In this document: positions 1 through 6,585 of the stretch, piece after piece | Numbering within the stretch: the stretch's first letter is position 1 | Layout of the letters: each line of letters opens with the position of its first letter | From: Burkholderiaceae bacterium | Lineage (GTDB): Bacteria > Pseudomonadota > Gammaproteobacteria > Burkholderiales > Burkholderiaceae_C | Direction: 5' to 3' | Assembly: GCA_017853735.1 (NCBI GenBank) | Contig: JAFMJA010000056.1 | Location: 1 to 12,116, forward strand | DNA: 12,116 nt | Made by a program: the position numbers and the translations under genes | Notes under the pieces: model-generated | What the model was told of the DNA's origin: nothing | Databases searched by the model: none | The model's input: only the letters and a program-made list of their open reading frames with translations

Positions 1-668
1 GGATCTACAAATCGGTGCCCTACGACCCGATCAAGAGCTTCACCCCGATCGGCAAACTGGTCGACTCGGCCTATGTGCTGGTAGTCAACCCCAAAGTACC
101 GGCCAGCAATGTGCGCGAGCTGGTGGCCCTGGCCAAATCGCGGCCCGAGACTATCCACTTCGCTTCTTCGGGCAATGGCAGCACCCAGCATCTGATGGGC
201 GGCCTGTTCGTATCGCTCAGTGGCGCGCCCATGAAGCATGTGCCCTACCGGGGCAGCAACCTGGCCACCACCGACCTGATTGCCGGCGTGGTGGAAAGCA
301 GCTTTGCTGGTGTGACCAATGTGCTGCCACACCTGCCTACCGGCAAATTGCGTGCGCTGGCGGTGACCACCGCCAAGCGTGCGCCGCAGTTGCCCGAGGT
401 ACCCACCTTGCAGGAAGCCGGCATTGCCGGTTATGACGCCAGCAACTGGCTGGCCCTGCTGGCGCCAGCGGGAACACCGCGCGAGATTGTGCAGCGCCTC
501 AACAGCGAAATCGTCAAGCTGATGGCACTGCCCGATGTGCAGAAGGCCTTGTTCGATGCTGGCGTGCAGGTCAGCCTGTCCAGCCCGGAGACCCTCACCA
601 AGTTGATGCAGGAAGAGAGCGCCAAGTGGGGCAAGGTTGTCAAGGACGCCGGAATTCGCCTGGAATAG
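1..668 (+). CDS. TctC/Bug-family substrate-binding protein, 5'-truncated by window edge
   Basis: This is the C-terminal part (about 222 residues) of a periplasmic binding protein of the tripartite tricarboxylate transporter (Bug/TctC) family. Such proteins bind a carboxylated or aromatic solute in the periplasm and hand it to a TctA/TctB membrane pair. The frame is open from base 3, entering at the family's YDPIKSFTPIG block. In the full-length paralog at 7216-8205 that block sits near residue 115, so about 105-110 residues, including the signal peptide, lie outside the window. Other family landmarks follow: a GNGSTQHL segment, MKHVPYRGSN, a GKLRALAV segment, PEVPTLQEAG and a C-terminal AKWGKVVKDAGIRLE-type end. 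An internal GTG at base 15 is not a start because the conserved reading continues upstream. The gene ends 25 bases before the stop of the convergent DctP-like gene. The ligand is unknown. Confidence 0.9.
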   Translation, partial: IYKSVPYDPIKSFTPIGKLVDSAYVLVVNPKVPASNVRELVALAKSRPETIHFASSGNGSTQHLMGGLFVSLSGAPMKHVPYRGSNLATTDLIAGVVESSFAGVTNVLPHLPTGKLRALAVTTAKRAPQLPEVPTLQEAGIAGYDASNWLALLAPAGTPREIVQRLNSEIVKLMALPDVQKALFDAGVQVSLSSPETLTKLMQEESAKWGKVVKDAGIRLE

Positions 669-693
669 GCGGCTCGATCAGATCTGGCTTGCC

Positions 694-1620
694 TCAGCCC
701 AGGTAAGCACGCAGCAATTCGGGGGGCAGTGCCTGGCTATGCGCCTGGCGTACAGCTGCGGTGGCCAATTTCATTGCGGCCAGGTCCAGCGCTTCAGGCT
801 TGAGGACTTGCACTCCAAGATCCTGCAGCTGCGCCAGCGCTCGCGCGTCCTCGGCTGCGGCGGCTTGCCGCTGCTGCTGGGTGGCTACTTCAACCGCCCC
901 CAGCAAGGCCTGCTGCCGGCTGCTGTCCAGCGAGTCATACCAGCTGCGTGAACACAGCACAAGCAGCACGCCAAAAAAGTGGCCGCTCAGGCTGACAAAA
1001 GGATGATGGCGCCAGAGCGAAAAGCTCAGCAGATTGGTCAGCGGATTTTCCTGTGCCTGCACTTCACCGCTTTGCACCACCCGCACCAGGTCCTTCACAT
1101 CGACGCTGCGGGCACTAAAGCCCAGGCTGGACAAAGCTTCTCGGTACACCGCGCTGTCCAGGGTGCGGATCACCAGGCCCTGGCAATCACTGGGGCTGCG
1201 GATCGGACGCACAGAATTGGAAATGTGGCGAAAACCGTTGTCCCAGAAAGCCAGCACCTGATAGCCAGTCTGTTGCGCCACCGCCTGGCGCAGCCACTGC
1301 CCTGCCGCTCCATCGAGCGCAGCCAGGGCCGCAGTCCGATCGTTCACCGCAAACGGGAGGTCGAGCATTTCCAGCTCGGGCACTCGAGCTGACAAATAAC
1401 CCGAAGCCATGTAGCACAGCTGGCGTTGCCCCAACTCGACGCTGGCAAACAGCGACTGCGCGGTTTCGCCAGCAGCCGGCACATTGCTTTGCTGGTGCAC
1501 CAGCCAATCGGGCGCCAACTCGCGCAGGGTGTCGGCCAGGCGGGTGAGGGCAGCGGTCAGGATCGAGCCCTCGCCCTGATAGCCGGCCAGGTGCAGGACT
1601 GCGCCGTCTTGGCTGGGCAC
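694..1620 (-). CDS. TRAP (DctP)-type solute-binding protein without a signal peptide
   Basis: The 308-residue product resembles DctP/TeaA-family binding proteins of TRAP transporters, which normally capture organic acids in the periplasm. Supporting blocks are GFRHISNSVRPIRSPSD at 129-145, GLVIRT at 148-153 (its Arg152 fits the conserved carboxylate-binding arginine), SGEVQAQENP at 184-193, and the HHPFVSLSG...SWYDSL region at 205-231. The start is GTG, one base after the stop of the TctC gene upstream, with only a weak AGGG about 8 bases before it; this suggests translational coupling. The protein begins directly in the mature domain (GAVLHLAGYQGEGS). The same frame upstream has no ATG before an in-frame stop at 1693-1695, so no export signal can be added without a frameshift. 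It may be cytoplasmic, decayed, or joined to the TctC frame by a frameshift. No dctQ/dctM is seen. Family call fairly sure; function unsure. Confidence 0.8.
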   Translation of the reverse strand: MPSQDGAVLHLAGYQGEGSILTAALTRLADTLRELAPDWLVHQQSNVPAAGETAQSLFASVELGQRQLCYMASGYLSARVPELEMLDLPFAVNDRTAALAALDGAAGQWLRQAVAQQTGYQVLAFWDNGFRHISNSVRPIRSPSDCQGLVIRTLDSAVYREALSSLGFSARSVDVKDLVRVVQSGEVQAQENPLTNLLSFSLWRHHPFVSLSGHFFGVLLVLCSRSWYDSLDSSRQQALLGAVEVATQQQRQAAAAEDARALAQLQDLGVQVLKPEALDLAAMKLATAAVRQAHSQALPPELLRAYLG

Positions 1621-1621
1621 C

Positions 1622-2602
1622 TCAGCTGCCCTGGATGCCGGCCTGCTTGATGATGGTTTGCCAGCGCGCGTAGTCTTCGGACACGATGCGGCTCAGCTGC
1701 TCGGCATTGCGCGGCCAGGGGTCCATGCCCGAGCGCTGGATCTGCGCTTGCAGGGCTGGATCGTTGACGATCGCCTCGCAGGCCTTGCGCAGCGTGGACA
1801 GCACCTCGGCCGGGACATCCTTGTGCAGAAACAAGCCGATCCAGGACGAGTAGTCGTATTTGGCAACACCCTGCTCCTGCAGGGTGGGCACCTGGGGAAA
1901 CTGCGGATGACGCTCGGCACCGCAGTAGCCGATGAAGCGCACCCGCCCCTCAGGCAGAAAGGGCTGGGCCAGCGACAGGGCCATGGACATCAGCGACACC
2001 TCGCCCGTGGCCACGGCCAGGGCTGCCTGGCTGGCGCCGCGGTAGGGCACATGGACCAGCTGGGTCCCGGTATAGGACTTGAGCATCTCGGTAGCCAAAT
2101 GTTGTGGGCTGCCCACCCCACCCGAAGAGTAGGTGATGCGCTCGGGCTCCTTGCGAGCGAGCTCAAGCAGTTCCTGGATATTGCGGATCGGCGAATTTTT
2201 AGGCACCGCAAAAAAAGTGGGGATATTGGCAATCCCGCACACCGGCAAAAAATCACGCCGGGTGTCCACCTTGACATTCTGCGGCTGCAGGTGCGGCAGG
2301 ATGGTGGTGATGCTGTTGTTGAGCGCGGCAATGGTCTGCCCGTCTGGCTTGGCGCGCGCCAGCCGGTCCAGCCCCACCACGCCAGCCGCAGCAGCCACGT
2401 TCTCCACCACAAAGCCAGTGCCAAATCGGCTGCCCAGGCGCTCGGCCACATGGCGCACCGCCACATCCGATGCGCTGCCGGCCTGCAGGGGCAGCACAAT
2501 GCTCACTGTGCCTGCGGGGTATTTCTGGGCCCAGAGCGAGCCACCACTGGCCAGGGTGCCTATGCCGGCCAGGGTGGCGTGGATGATGTCTCGTCGTTGC
2601 AT
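1622..2602 (-). CDS. TctC/Bug-family tripartite tricarboxylate transporter substrate-binding protein
   Basis: This is a 326-residue, full-length periplasmic binding protein of the TctC/Bug family. Residues 1-25 form a signal peptide with a twin-arginine start (MQRRDII) and a likely cleavage site after LWA25, so Tat export is possible. Family blocks are PLQAGSASD at 38-46, VENVAAAAG near 66, AKPDGQT at 84-90, GVGSPQHLATE near 162-172, LVHVPYRGAS at 182-191 and PQVPTLQEQG. The usual L-x-YDP block is replaced by NVKVDTRRDFLPV, so it is a diverged member. The ATG start is set by an AAGGAG Shine-Dalgarno sequence 5 bases upstream. It lies 31 bases after the GST-like gene and one base before the DctP-like gene, so the three probably form one transcript. 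No TctA or TctB gene is nearby. The ligand is unknown; a small carboxylate is likely from the family. Confidence 0.92.
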   Translation of the reverse strand: MQRRDIIHATLAGIGTLASGGSLWAQKYPAGTVSIVLPLQAGSASDVAVRHVAERLGSRFGTGFVVENVAAAAGVVGLDRLARAKPDGQTIAALNNSITTILPHLQPQNVKVDTRRDFLPVCGIANIPTFFAVPKNSPIRNIQELLELARKEPERITYSSGGVGSPQHLATEMLKSYTGTQLVHVPYRGASQAALAVATGEVSLMSMALSLAQPFLPEGRVRFIGYCGAERHPQFPQVPTLQEQGVAKYDYSSWIGLFLHKDVPAEVLSTLRKACEAIVNDPALQAQIQRSGMDPWPRNAEQLSRIVSEDYARWQTIIKQAGIQGS

Positions 2603-2607
2603 GCTGA

Positions 2608-2613
2608 CTCCTT
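2608..2613 (-). promoter_or_regulatory. Shine-Dalgarno site of the TctC gene at 1622-2602
   Basis: The minus strand reads AAGGAG here, followed by 5 bases and then ATG at 2602-2600. This fixes the start of the TctC protein and gives a complete signal peptide. It lies in the 31-base gap after the GST-like gene. Confidence 0.8.
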
Positions 2614-2633
2614 CAGTCTGTTGATGTCCTCGA

Positions 2634-3284
2634 TCAGCGCTGGGCGCGCAATTTTTTGTAGGCTGCTCGGTCCAGGCATCTGGCCAGCCAGTCGCTGCAC
2701 AGGGGAAATTGCGCCATCAGTTCGCGTGCCGGTTTGATCCATAGACACACGCTGGCCACACACAGGTCAGCCACGGTGAAGCGGTCGGCCGCCAAGTAGG
2801 CCTGGCCCCGGGCCTGCCGGGAGGCCAGGTGCTGCTCCAGCACCCGCAAGGGCGTTGCCAGACGCTTTTCGGCAGCCTCGGCCAGTTCGGGCTTACGCTG
2901 CTCGGCTGGCATGGCCAGGCGATGCATCAGCACAGTCAGGGCATCTTTTTCCATTTCGGTCACCGCCCAGAAGCTCCAGCGCAGTGCCTCGGCCTCCTCA
3001 GGTGCGCCAGTGGGCACCAGACCCTGGCCATTGGCCTGGCCATGCAGCCGGGTCAGGTAGAGCACACAGGCCATGCTCTCCCAGACTGTCACTTCGCCCT
3101 CGGGCCGGTGATCGACCAGGGCCGGGATATGGCCATTGGGATTGATCGCCAGAAACTCTGCGCTGCGCGTTGCGCCCAGCTTGTAATCGGTCTGCACTTG
3201 GGTGTAATGCAGGCCCAGTTCCTCAGCGGCCCAGAGCGGGCGAATGGCTCGCGAAGCCACAATGCCATAGATGGTCAAAGACAC
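2634..3284 (-). CDS. Glutathione S-transferase family protein
   Basis: The 216-residue product has the two-domain layout of a cytosolic glutathione S-transferase. The N-terminal thioredoxin-like domain (about 1-80) shows YGIVASRAIRPLWAAEELG, where Ser11 is the likely residue activating the glutathione thiol, then NPNGHIPAL with the cis-proline Pro54, and WES at 68-70, which normally holds the gamma-glutamyl part of glutathione. The alpha-helical C-terminal domain carries the FTVADL N-capping box at 169-174. The start is GTG, chosen because a GAGGAG ribosome site lies 6 bases upstream. It is the first gene of the leftward unit and is divergent from the amidohydrolase, with 29 bases between starts. 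In catabolic clusters such proteins may act as glutathione-dependent isomerases, dehalogenases or ether-cleaving enzymes. Which applies here cannot be told from the sequence. Confidence 0.9.
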   Translation of the reverse strand: MSLTIYGIVASRAIRPLWAAEELGLHYTQVQTDYKLGATRSAEFLAINPNGHIPALVDHRPEGEVTVWESMACVLYLTRLHGQANGQGLVPTGAPEEAEALRWSFWAVTEMEKDALTVLMHRLAMPAEQRKPELAEAAEKRLATPLRVLEQHLASRQARGQAYLAADRFTVADLCVASVCLWIKPARELMAQFPLCSDWLARCLDRAAYKKLRAQR

Positions 3285-3313
3285 AGATTTCTCCTCTACA
3301 CTTCACGCTTCCA
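3285..3313. promoter_or_regulatory. 29-base divergent intergenic region between GST-like and amidohydrolase genes
   Basis: Two divergent transcription units start only 29 bases apart. On the minus strand the gap holds the GAGGAG ribosome site of the GST-like gene (3291-3296). On the plus strand a weak -10-like TACACT (3297-3302) can be seen, but no good -35. No Shine-Dalgarno sequence precedes the amidohydrolase ATG. Promoters for either direction must therefore overlap the opposite coding region or lie inside it. The promoter assignment is inference. Confidence 0.35.
3291..3296 (-). promoter_or_regulatory. Shine-Dalgarno site supporting the GTG start of the GST-like gene
   Basis: The minus strand reads GAGGAG, then AAATCT, then GTG at 3284-3282. 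The strong site and good spacing decide for the GTG start, which yields the expected MSLTIYG N-terminus of the thioredoxin-like fold. Confidence 0.8.
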
Positions 3314-4246
3314 ATGAACACTCCAAGCATTGTGCCTGAGCTCGCGGACCAGCCGGTCCAGACTTATCTGTCCCAGCCCTCCCCCACGCAGCTGCGTCTG
3401 CCTGCCAAGGCCTGCGACACCCATGTGCATGTGTTCGGACCCACCGATCGCTTTCCCTATGCCATGGCGCGCAGCCACTCACCAGCGCAGGCGCCCAAGG
3501 AAAAACTGTTTGCCCTGCACCAGTTTCTCGGCATAGAGCGCTGCGTTATCGTGCAGTCCGTGGTCCATGGACTGGACAACAGCGTGGTGGCCGATGCAAT
3601 TGCTGCCGGCCGGGGCAATTATCTTGGGGTGGCACTGGTGGCCGTGGATGCCAGCGCGCAGGAGCTGCAGGGCCTGGCCCAGCAGGGCTTTCGTGGGGTG
3701 CGCTTTCACTTCATGCCGCATCTGGGTGCCAGCGTTGATCTGAACGCGCTGATCGGGCTGACCCATCGCCTGGCCGAGGCCCGCATGCATCTTCAGGTGC
3801 ACTTTCACCCCAGCCTGATCGATGAACTCTCGCCCTGGTTCAAGCGTTCGGCAGTGCCAGTGGTGATTGACCATATGGCGCGGGTGGATGCCACCCAGGG
3901 CCTTTCGGGCCCGGCCTTCCAGGCGCTGTGCCGCCTGCTCGACAACGCCCTGTTTCATGTCAAGATCAGTGGCATCGACCGGGTCGATGAGAAGCTGCCG
4001 CTGGACACGCCGCCCTACCCGCGCGGCATCGAGCTGGCCCACTACCTGCTGCGCGAATTTCCGCGCCAGTGCCTCTGGGGCACGGATTGGCCCCACCCCA
4101 ACCACACCCATGTGCCCGATGATGGCGTTCTGGTCGATGCGCTGGCGCGCATCGCGCCCACTCCCGCGCTGATGCAGCAGCTGCTGGTGGACAACCCCGA
4201 GGCACTCTATCGCTTCGAAGCTTTCAGATGGGGTGCAGCAGCATGA
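3314..4246 (+). CDS. Amidohydrolase-family metal-dependent hydrolase, 2-pyrone-4,6-dicarboxylate lactonase (LigI)-like
   Basis: The 310-residue protein is an Amidohydrolase_2 TIM-barrel enzyme resembling LigI, which opens the lactone 2-pyrone-4,6-dicarboxylate in protocatechuate 4,5-cleavage. Visible motifs are the HxH pair in CDTHVHVFGP (His37, His39), GFRGVRFHF with Arg127 and Arg130, VIDHMAR with His187 and Arg190, an Arg at 223, and GTDWPHPN with the catalytic Asp258. DDGVLVDALARIAPTP and the NPEALY end also match LigI. The open frame extends upstream, but ATG 3314 gives the family N-terminus and clears the divergent gene; there is no evident ribosome site. No signal peptide, so it acts in the cytoplasm. 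It is the first gene of the seven-gene operon and its stop overlaps the SDR start by 4 bases. By my recollection of LigI, two substrate-contact tyrosines align with His55 and His163, so the substrate may be a related lactone or carboxylate. Confidence 0.85.
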   Translation: MNTPSIVPELADQPVQTYLSQPSPTQLRLPAKACDTHVHVFGPTDRFPYAMARSHSPAQAPKEKLFALHQFLGIERCVIVQSVVHGLDNSVVADAIAAGRGNYLGVALVAVDASAQELQGLAQQGFRGVRFHFMPHLGASVDLNALIGLTHRLAEARMHLQVHFHPSLIDELSPWFKRSAVPVVIDHMARVDATQGLSGPAFQALCRLLDNALFHVKISGIDRVDEKLPLDTPPYPRGIELAHYLLREFPRQCLWGTDWPHPNHTHVPDDGVLVDALARIAPTPALMQQLLVDNPEALYRFEAFRWGAAA

Positions 4247-5064
4247 ACGCGCTGGCGCCAAGAATGCAGGGCAAGGTGGTGCTGGTCACCGGTGCCGGCT
4301 CGGTCGGGCCGGGCTGGGGCAATGGTCGCGCGATCGCGGTGCGCATGGTGCAAGAGGGTGCACAGGTCATGGCGCTGGACCTGCAGGCCAGTCGGCTGGA
4401 GGAGACCTTGCGTCTGGGACAGGCCGCGCGCTCCCTACACCAGGGCGACATCGATTCGGCCACCTGCAATGTCACCCAGAGCGACTCGATTGCCGCTGCC
4501 GTGCAGGCCACCTTGCAGCGCTTTGGCCGCATCGATGTGCTGGTCAACAATGTGGGCGGCTCAGCTGCTGGCGGGCCGGTGGAAATGAGCGAGGAGGTCT
4601 GGCGCACCCAGATTGACCACAACCTCACCAGCGTGTTCCTGATGTGCAAGCATGTGCTGCCCCACCTGATCGCGCAGGGGTCTGGTTGCATCGTCAATAT
4701 TTCTTCCACCTCGGGCATGCGCTGGACCGGCTCGGCCCAGGTGGCTTATGCCGCCACCAAGGCTGCAGTCATCCAGATGGGCAAGGTGATGGCGATTCAG
4801 TACGCCAAGCAGGGCATCCGGGTCAACACCGTGGTGCCTGGCCAGCTACACACACCGATGGTGGAAGTGCGCCTGGCCAAGCAGCGCACCGGTGGTGATG
4901 TGCAGGCACTGCTCGAGCAGCGCCAGTCCCGTATTCCCCTGCCCTTTATGGGCGATGGGCAGGACACCGCCAATGCGGTGCTGTTCCTGGCCAGTGAGGA
5001 AGCACGCTTCATCACCGGCACAGAGATCGTTGTCGATGGTGGCATGACGGTTCGATGTGGATAA
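4243..5064 (+). CDS. Short-chain dehydrogenase/reductase (SDR) family oxidoreductase
   Basis: The 273-residue product is a classical SDR. The N-terminal nucleotide loop is TGAGSVGPGWGNG (16-28), a lengthened version of the usual TGxxxGxG. Asp46 at the end of the second strand suggests NAD(H) preference. The VNNVGG motif is at 101-106, a serine in NISSTSG (154-157) and YAATK (Tyr169, Lys173) form the catalytic centre, and the C-terminus has the typical ITGTEIVVDGG segment (257-267). The ATG at 4243 overlaps the stop of the amidohydrolase gene as ATGA, so I chose it; an in-frame ATG at 4228 would add five residues. The TAA stop runs into the ribosome site of the next TctC gene, so translation is probably coupled. 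It probably oxidises a hydroxyl, or reduces a ketone, on a pathway intermediate; the substrate is unknown. Confidence 0.92.
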   Translation: MNALAPRMQGKVVLVTGAGSVGPGWGNGRAIAVRMVQEGAQVMALDLQASRLEETLRLGQAARSLHQGDIDSATCNVTQSDSIAAAVQATLQRFGRIDVLVNNVGGSAAGGPVEMSEEVWRTQIDHNLTSVFLMCKHVLPHLIAQGSGCIVNISSTSGMRWTGSAQVAYAATKAAVIQMGKVMAIQYAKQGIRVNTVVPGQLHTPMVEVRLAKQRTGGDVQALLEQRQSRIPLPFMGDGQDTANAVLFLASEEARFITGTEIVVDGGMTVRCG

Positions 5065-5068
5065 GGAG
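5063..5068 (+). promoter_or_regulatory. Shine-Dalgarno site deciding the start of the TctC gene at 5076
   Basis: AAGGAG overlaps the SDR stop codon and lies 7 bases before ATG 5076. The earlier in-frame ATG at 5055 is upstream of this site and overlaps the SDR gene, so 5076 is preferred. Confidence 0.8.
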
Positions 5069-5075
5069 ATTCATC

Positions 5076-6044
5076 ATGAGTTTGATCAGCAGAAAAAATT
5101 TCACCCGCCTGTGTGCTGCCTGTCTCCTGCTGGGCAGTGTCACCCTGGTCTCTGCCCAGCCCAAGACTACCCGTCTCCTGGTGGCCTTTCCACCGGGCGG
5201 GCCGGTGGATTTTGTCGCCCGCACCTTGTCCGAGCAGTTGGGCAAGGAGCTCGGCCAAACCGTGGTGATCGAAAACAAGGCCGGCGCCAACGGCGCGATT
5301 GCCGCCGATGCGCTGATCAAGGCCCCTGCCGACGGCCAGACCCTGTGGCTGACCAGCGTGGGGGCGGTCGCGATCAACCCCTCGCTCTATGCCAGCCTGC
5401 CCTATGACCCGGTGCGCGATCTGGCGCCGGTCTCGCTGGTGGTCAACAATGTGGAGATGCTGGTGGTCAACCCCAACGCCAGCGCCAGCACGCCCCGGGA
5501 GTTCATCCAGTGGGGCCAGCAAAAGCGTGTCACCATGGCCTCCTCGGGCATTGGCAGCGTGCCGCACCTGGCCATGGAGCTGCTGGCCGATGCCACCAAG
5601 GCCGACCTGTCCCATGTGCCCTACAAGGGCGCAGCCCCTGCCATCACCGATGTGATGGCAGGCCATGTGGATGGCTTCTTTGGCGATATTCCTGGCCTGA
5701 TCTCGCATATTCGCGCTGGCAAGTTGAAGCCAGTCGGGCTGGCCTCCACCCGTCGCCATCCCTTGTTTCCCAATGTGCAGACCTTTCAGGAAATTGGCGT
5801 GGCTGGGGTCGACTCGGACAACTGGTATGCCCTCTTTGCCAGAAGCGGCACGCCAGCGGCCGAGCTCGAACGCCTGAACCAGGCGGTGCGCCGTACCCTG
5901 GCCAATGAAACCGTGCGCAGCAAGCTAACCGCCTCAGGCGCCGAGCCCGCCTCCTCCAGCCCCACCGAGCTGGCCGCCATGCTCAAGAACGACATTGCCA
6001 AATGGGGCCGTGTGATCCGCAGCAAAAACATCAAACCCGAATAA
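5076..6044 (+). CDS. TctC/Bug-family tripartite tricarboxylate transporter substrate-binding protein
   Basis: This is a complete 322-residue periplasmic binding protein of the TctC/Bug family. The signal peptide spans about residues 1-27, with basic residues (RKNFTR), a hydrophobic core and likely cleavage after VSA27. Family blocks are FPPGGPVDFVAR at 38-49, VIENKAGANGAIAAD near 64-78, PADGQTLWL at 84-92, SLPYDPVRDLAPV at 107-119, GIGSVPHLAMELL at 158-170 and SHVPYKGAAPA at 179-189, followed by PNVQTFQEIG and KWGRVIRSKNIKPE at the end. It sits between the SDR and the decarboxylase-family gene in one operon, which suggests that it captures the substrate of this pathway or a precursor. Membrane components are missing from the window, so it probably uses a TctAB pair encoded elsewhere. 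Confidence 0.95.
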   Translation: MSLISRKNFTRLCAACLLLGSVTLVSAQPKTTRLLVAFPPGGPVDFVARTLSEQLGKELGQTVVIENKAGANGAIAADALIKAPADGQTLWLTSVGAVAINPSLYASLPYDPVRDLAPVSLVVNNVEMLVVNPNASASTPREFIQWGQQKRVTMASSGIGSVPHLAMELLADATKADLSHVPYKGAAPAITDVMAGHVDGFFGDIPGLISHIRAGKLKPVGLASTRRHPLFPNVQTFQEIGVAGVDSDNWYALFARSGTPAAELERLNQAVRRTLANETVRSKLTASGAEPASSSPTELAAMLKNDIAKWGRVIRSKNIKPE

Positions 6045-6059
6045 GGCACACCCCCCGCC

Positions 6060-6584
6060 ATGCAACCCAAGCAAAGACTCTCCCGCATCCAGCCCGGCAC
6101 CCGTGCCGAACTGGCCGATCTCGAAGCCAAGATCGTGCGCAAGCGCGGTAAGGTCACCCCGCTCTACCAATACCTGCTCAACAGCCCGGTCATGGCTGAA
6201 GGCTGGGAAGAGTTTCTCAGTGCGGTACGCCAGCGCAACAGCCTGAGCCCTGACCTGCGTGAGTTGATCATCCTGCGGGTGGCCTGCCTCAACCGTGCGC
6301 CCTATGAGTACCAGGCCCATATCGAGCATGCCCAGAAGGCAGGCCTGTCCGATCTCAAGATCGAAGCGGTCAAGGAGGAAGGCATCTCCCAAGTCTTCAG
6401 CCCCATGGAGCAGCTTCTGCTGCAGCTCACCGACACCATGACCCGCGACATCGAGGTGCCCGACGAATTGTTTGCCCAGGTGGCGCAACATTACGCTGGC
6501 AAGGAACTGCTCGACCTGTGCATCACCATCGGCGCTTACAACATGGTGTCTCGGGTGCTGGTGGCTTTGCATATCGGGCACTGA
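6060..6584 (+). CDS. Carboxymuconolactone decarboxylase (CMD/PcaC/AhpD-like) family protein
   Basis: The 174-residue, all-helical protein matches the CMD family through LSPDLRELIILRVA (62-75), the RAPYEYQAHIEHAQKAGLS block (79-97) with Glu83 and His87, and a second helical half ending in GAYNMVSRVLVALHIGH. The AhpD-type CxxC redox pair is absent (Cys76 is alone in that region), so a peroxidase role is unlikely and a decarboxylase or isomerase role like PcaC is more plausible. PcaC converts 4-carboxymuconolactone to the enol-lactone in the beta-ketoadipate pathway. At 174 residues it is longer than PcaC (about 130), the extra length being mainly N-terminal. It starts 15 bases after the TctC stop with no close ribosome site; AAGG is 13 bases away. 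The next gene starts one base after its stop. The substrate is not known. Confidence 0.88.
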   Translation: MQPKQRLSRIQPGTRAELADLEAKIVRKRGKVTPLYQYLLNSPVMAEGWEEFLSAVRQRNSLSPDLRELIILRVACLNRAPYEYQAHIEHAQKAGLSDLKIEAVKEEGISQVFSPMEQLLLQLTDTMTRDIEVPDELFAQVAQHYAGKELLDLCITIGAYNMVSRVLVALHIGH

Positions 6585-6585
6585 G

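Noticed and set aside
1658..2737. Open frame of 359 codons on the plus strand
   Set aside because: It lies opposite the TctC and GST-like genes, matches no family by eye, has composition typical of the antisense of GC-rich genes, and overlaps well-supported coding on the other strand.
3170..3313. Upstream extension of the amidohydrolase frame
   Set aside because: The added residues have no family similarity and overlap the start of the divergent GST-like gene; ATG 3314 gives a normal N-terminus.
3479..4261. Open frame of 260 codons on the minus strand
   Set aside because: It is antisense to the amidohydrolase, whose catalytic motifs are intact. The translation is rich in Gln, His and Gly with no recognisable domain.
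5055..5075. Earlier in-frame ATG for the TctC protein
   Set aside because: The AAGGAG site lies downstream of that codon and correctly spaced for ATG 5076.
4797..5759. Open frame of 320 codons on the minus strand
   Set aside because: It spans the SDR end and TctC start on the opposite strand and has no family features.
6472..6585. Upstream extension of the 204-aa protein frame into the CMD gene
   Set aside because: It overlaps conserved CMD sequence; ATG 6586, one base after the CMD stop, fits the coupling pattern of the operon.
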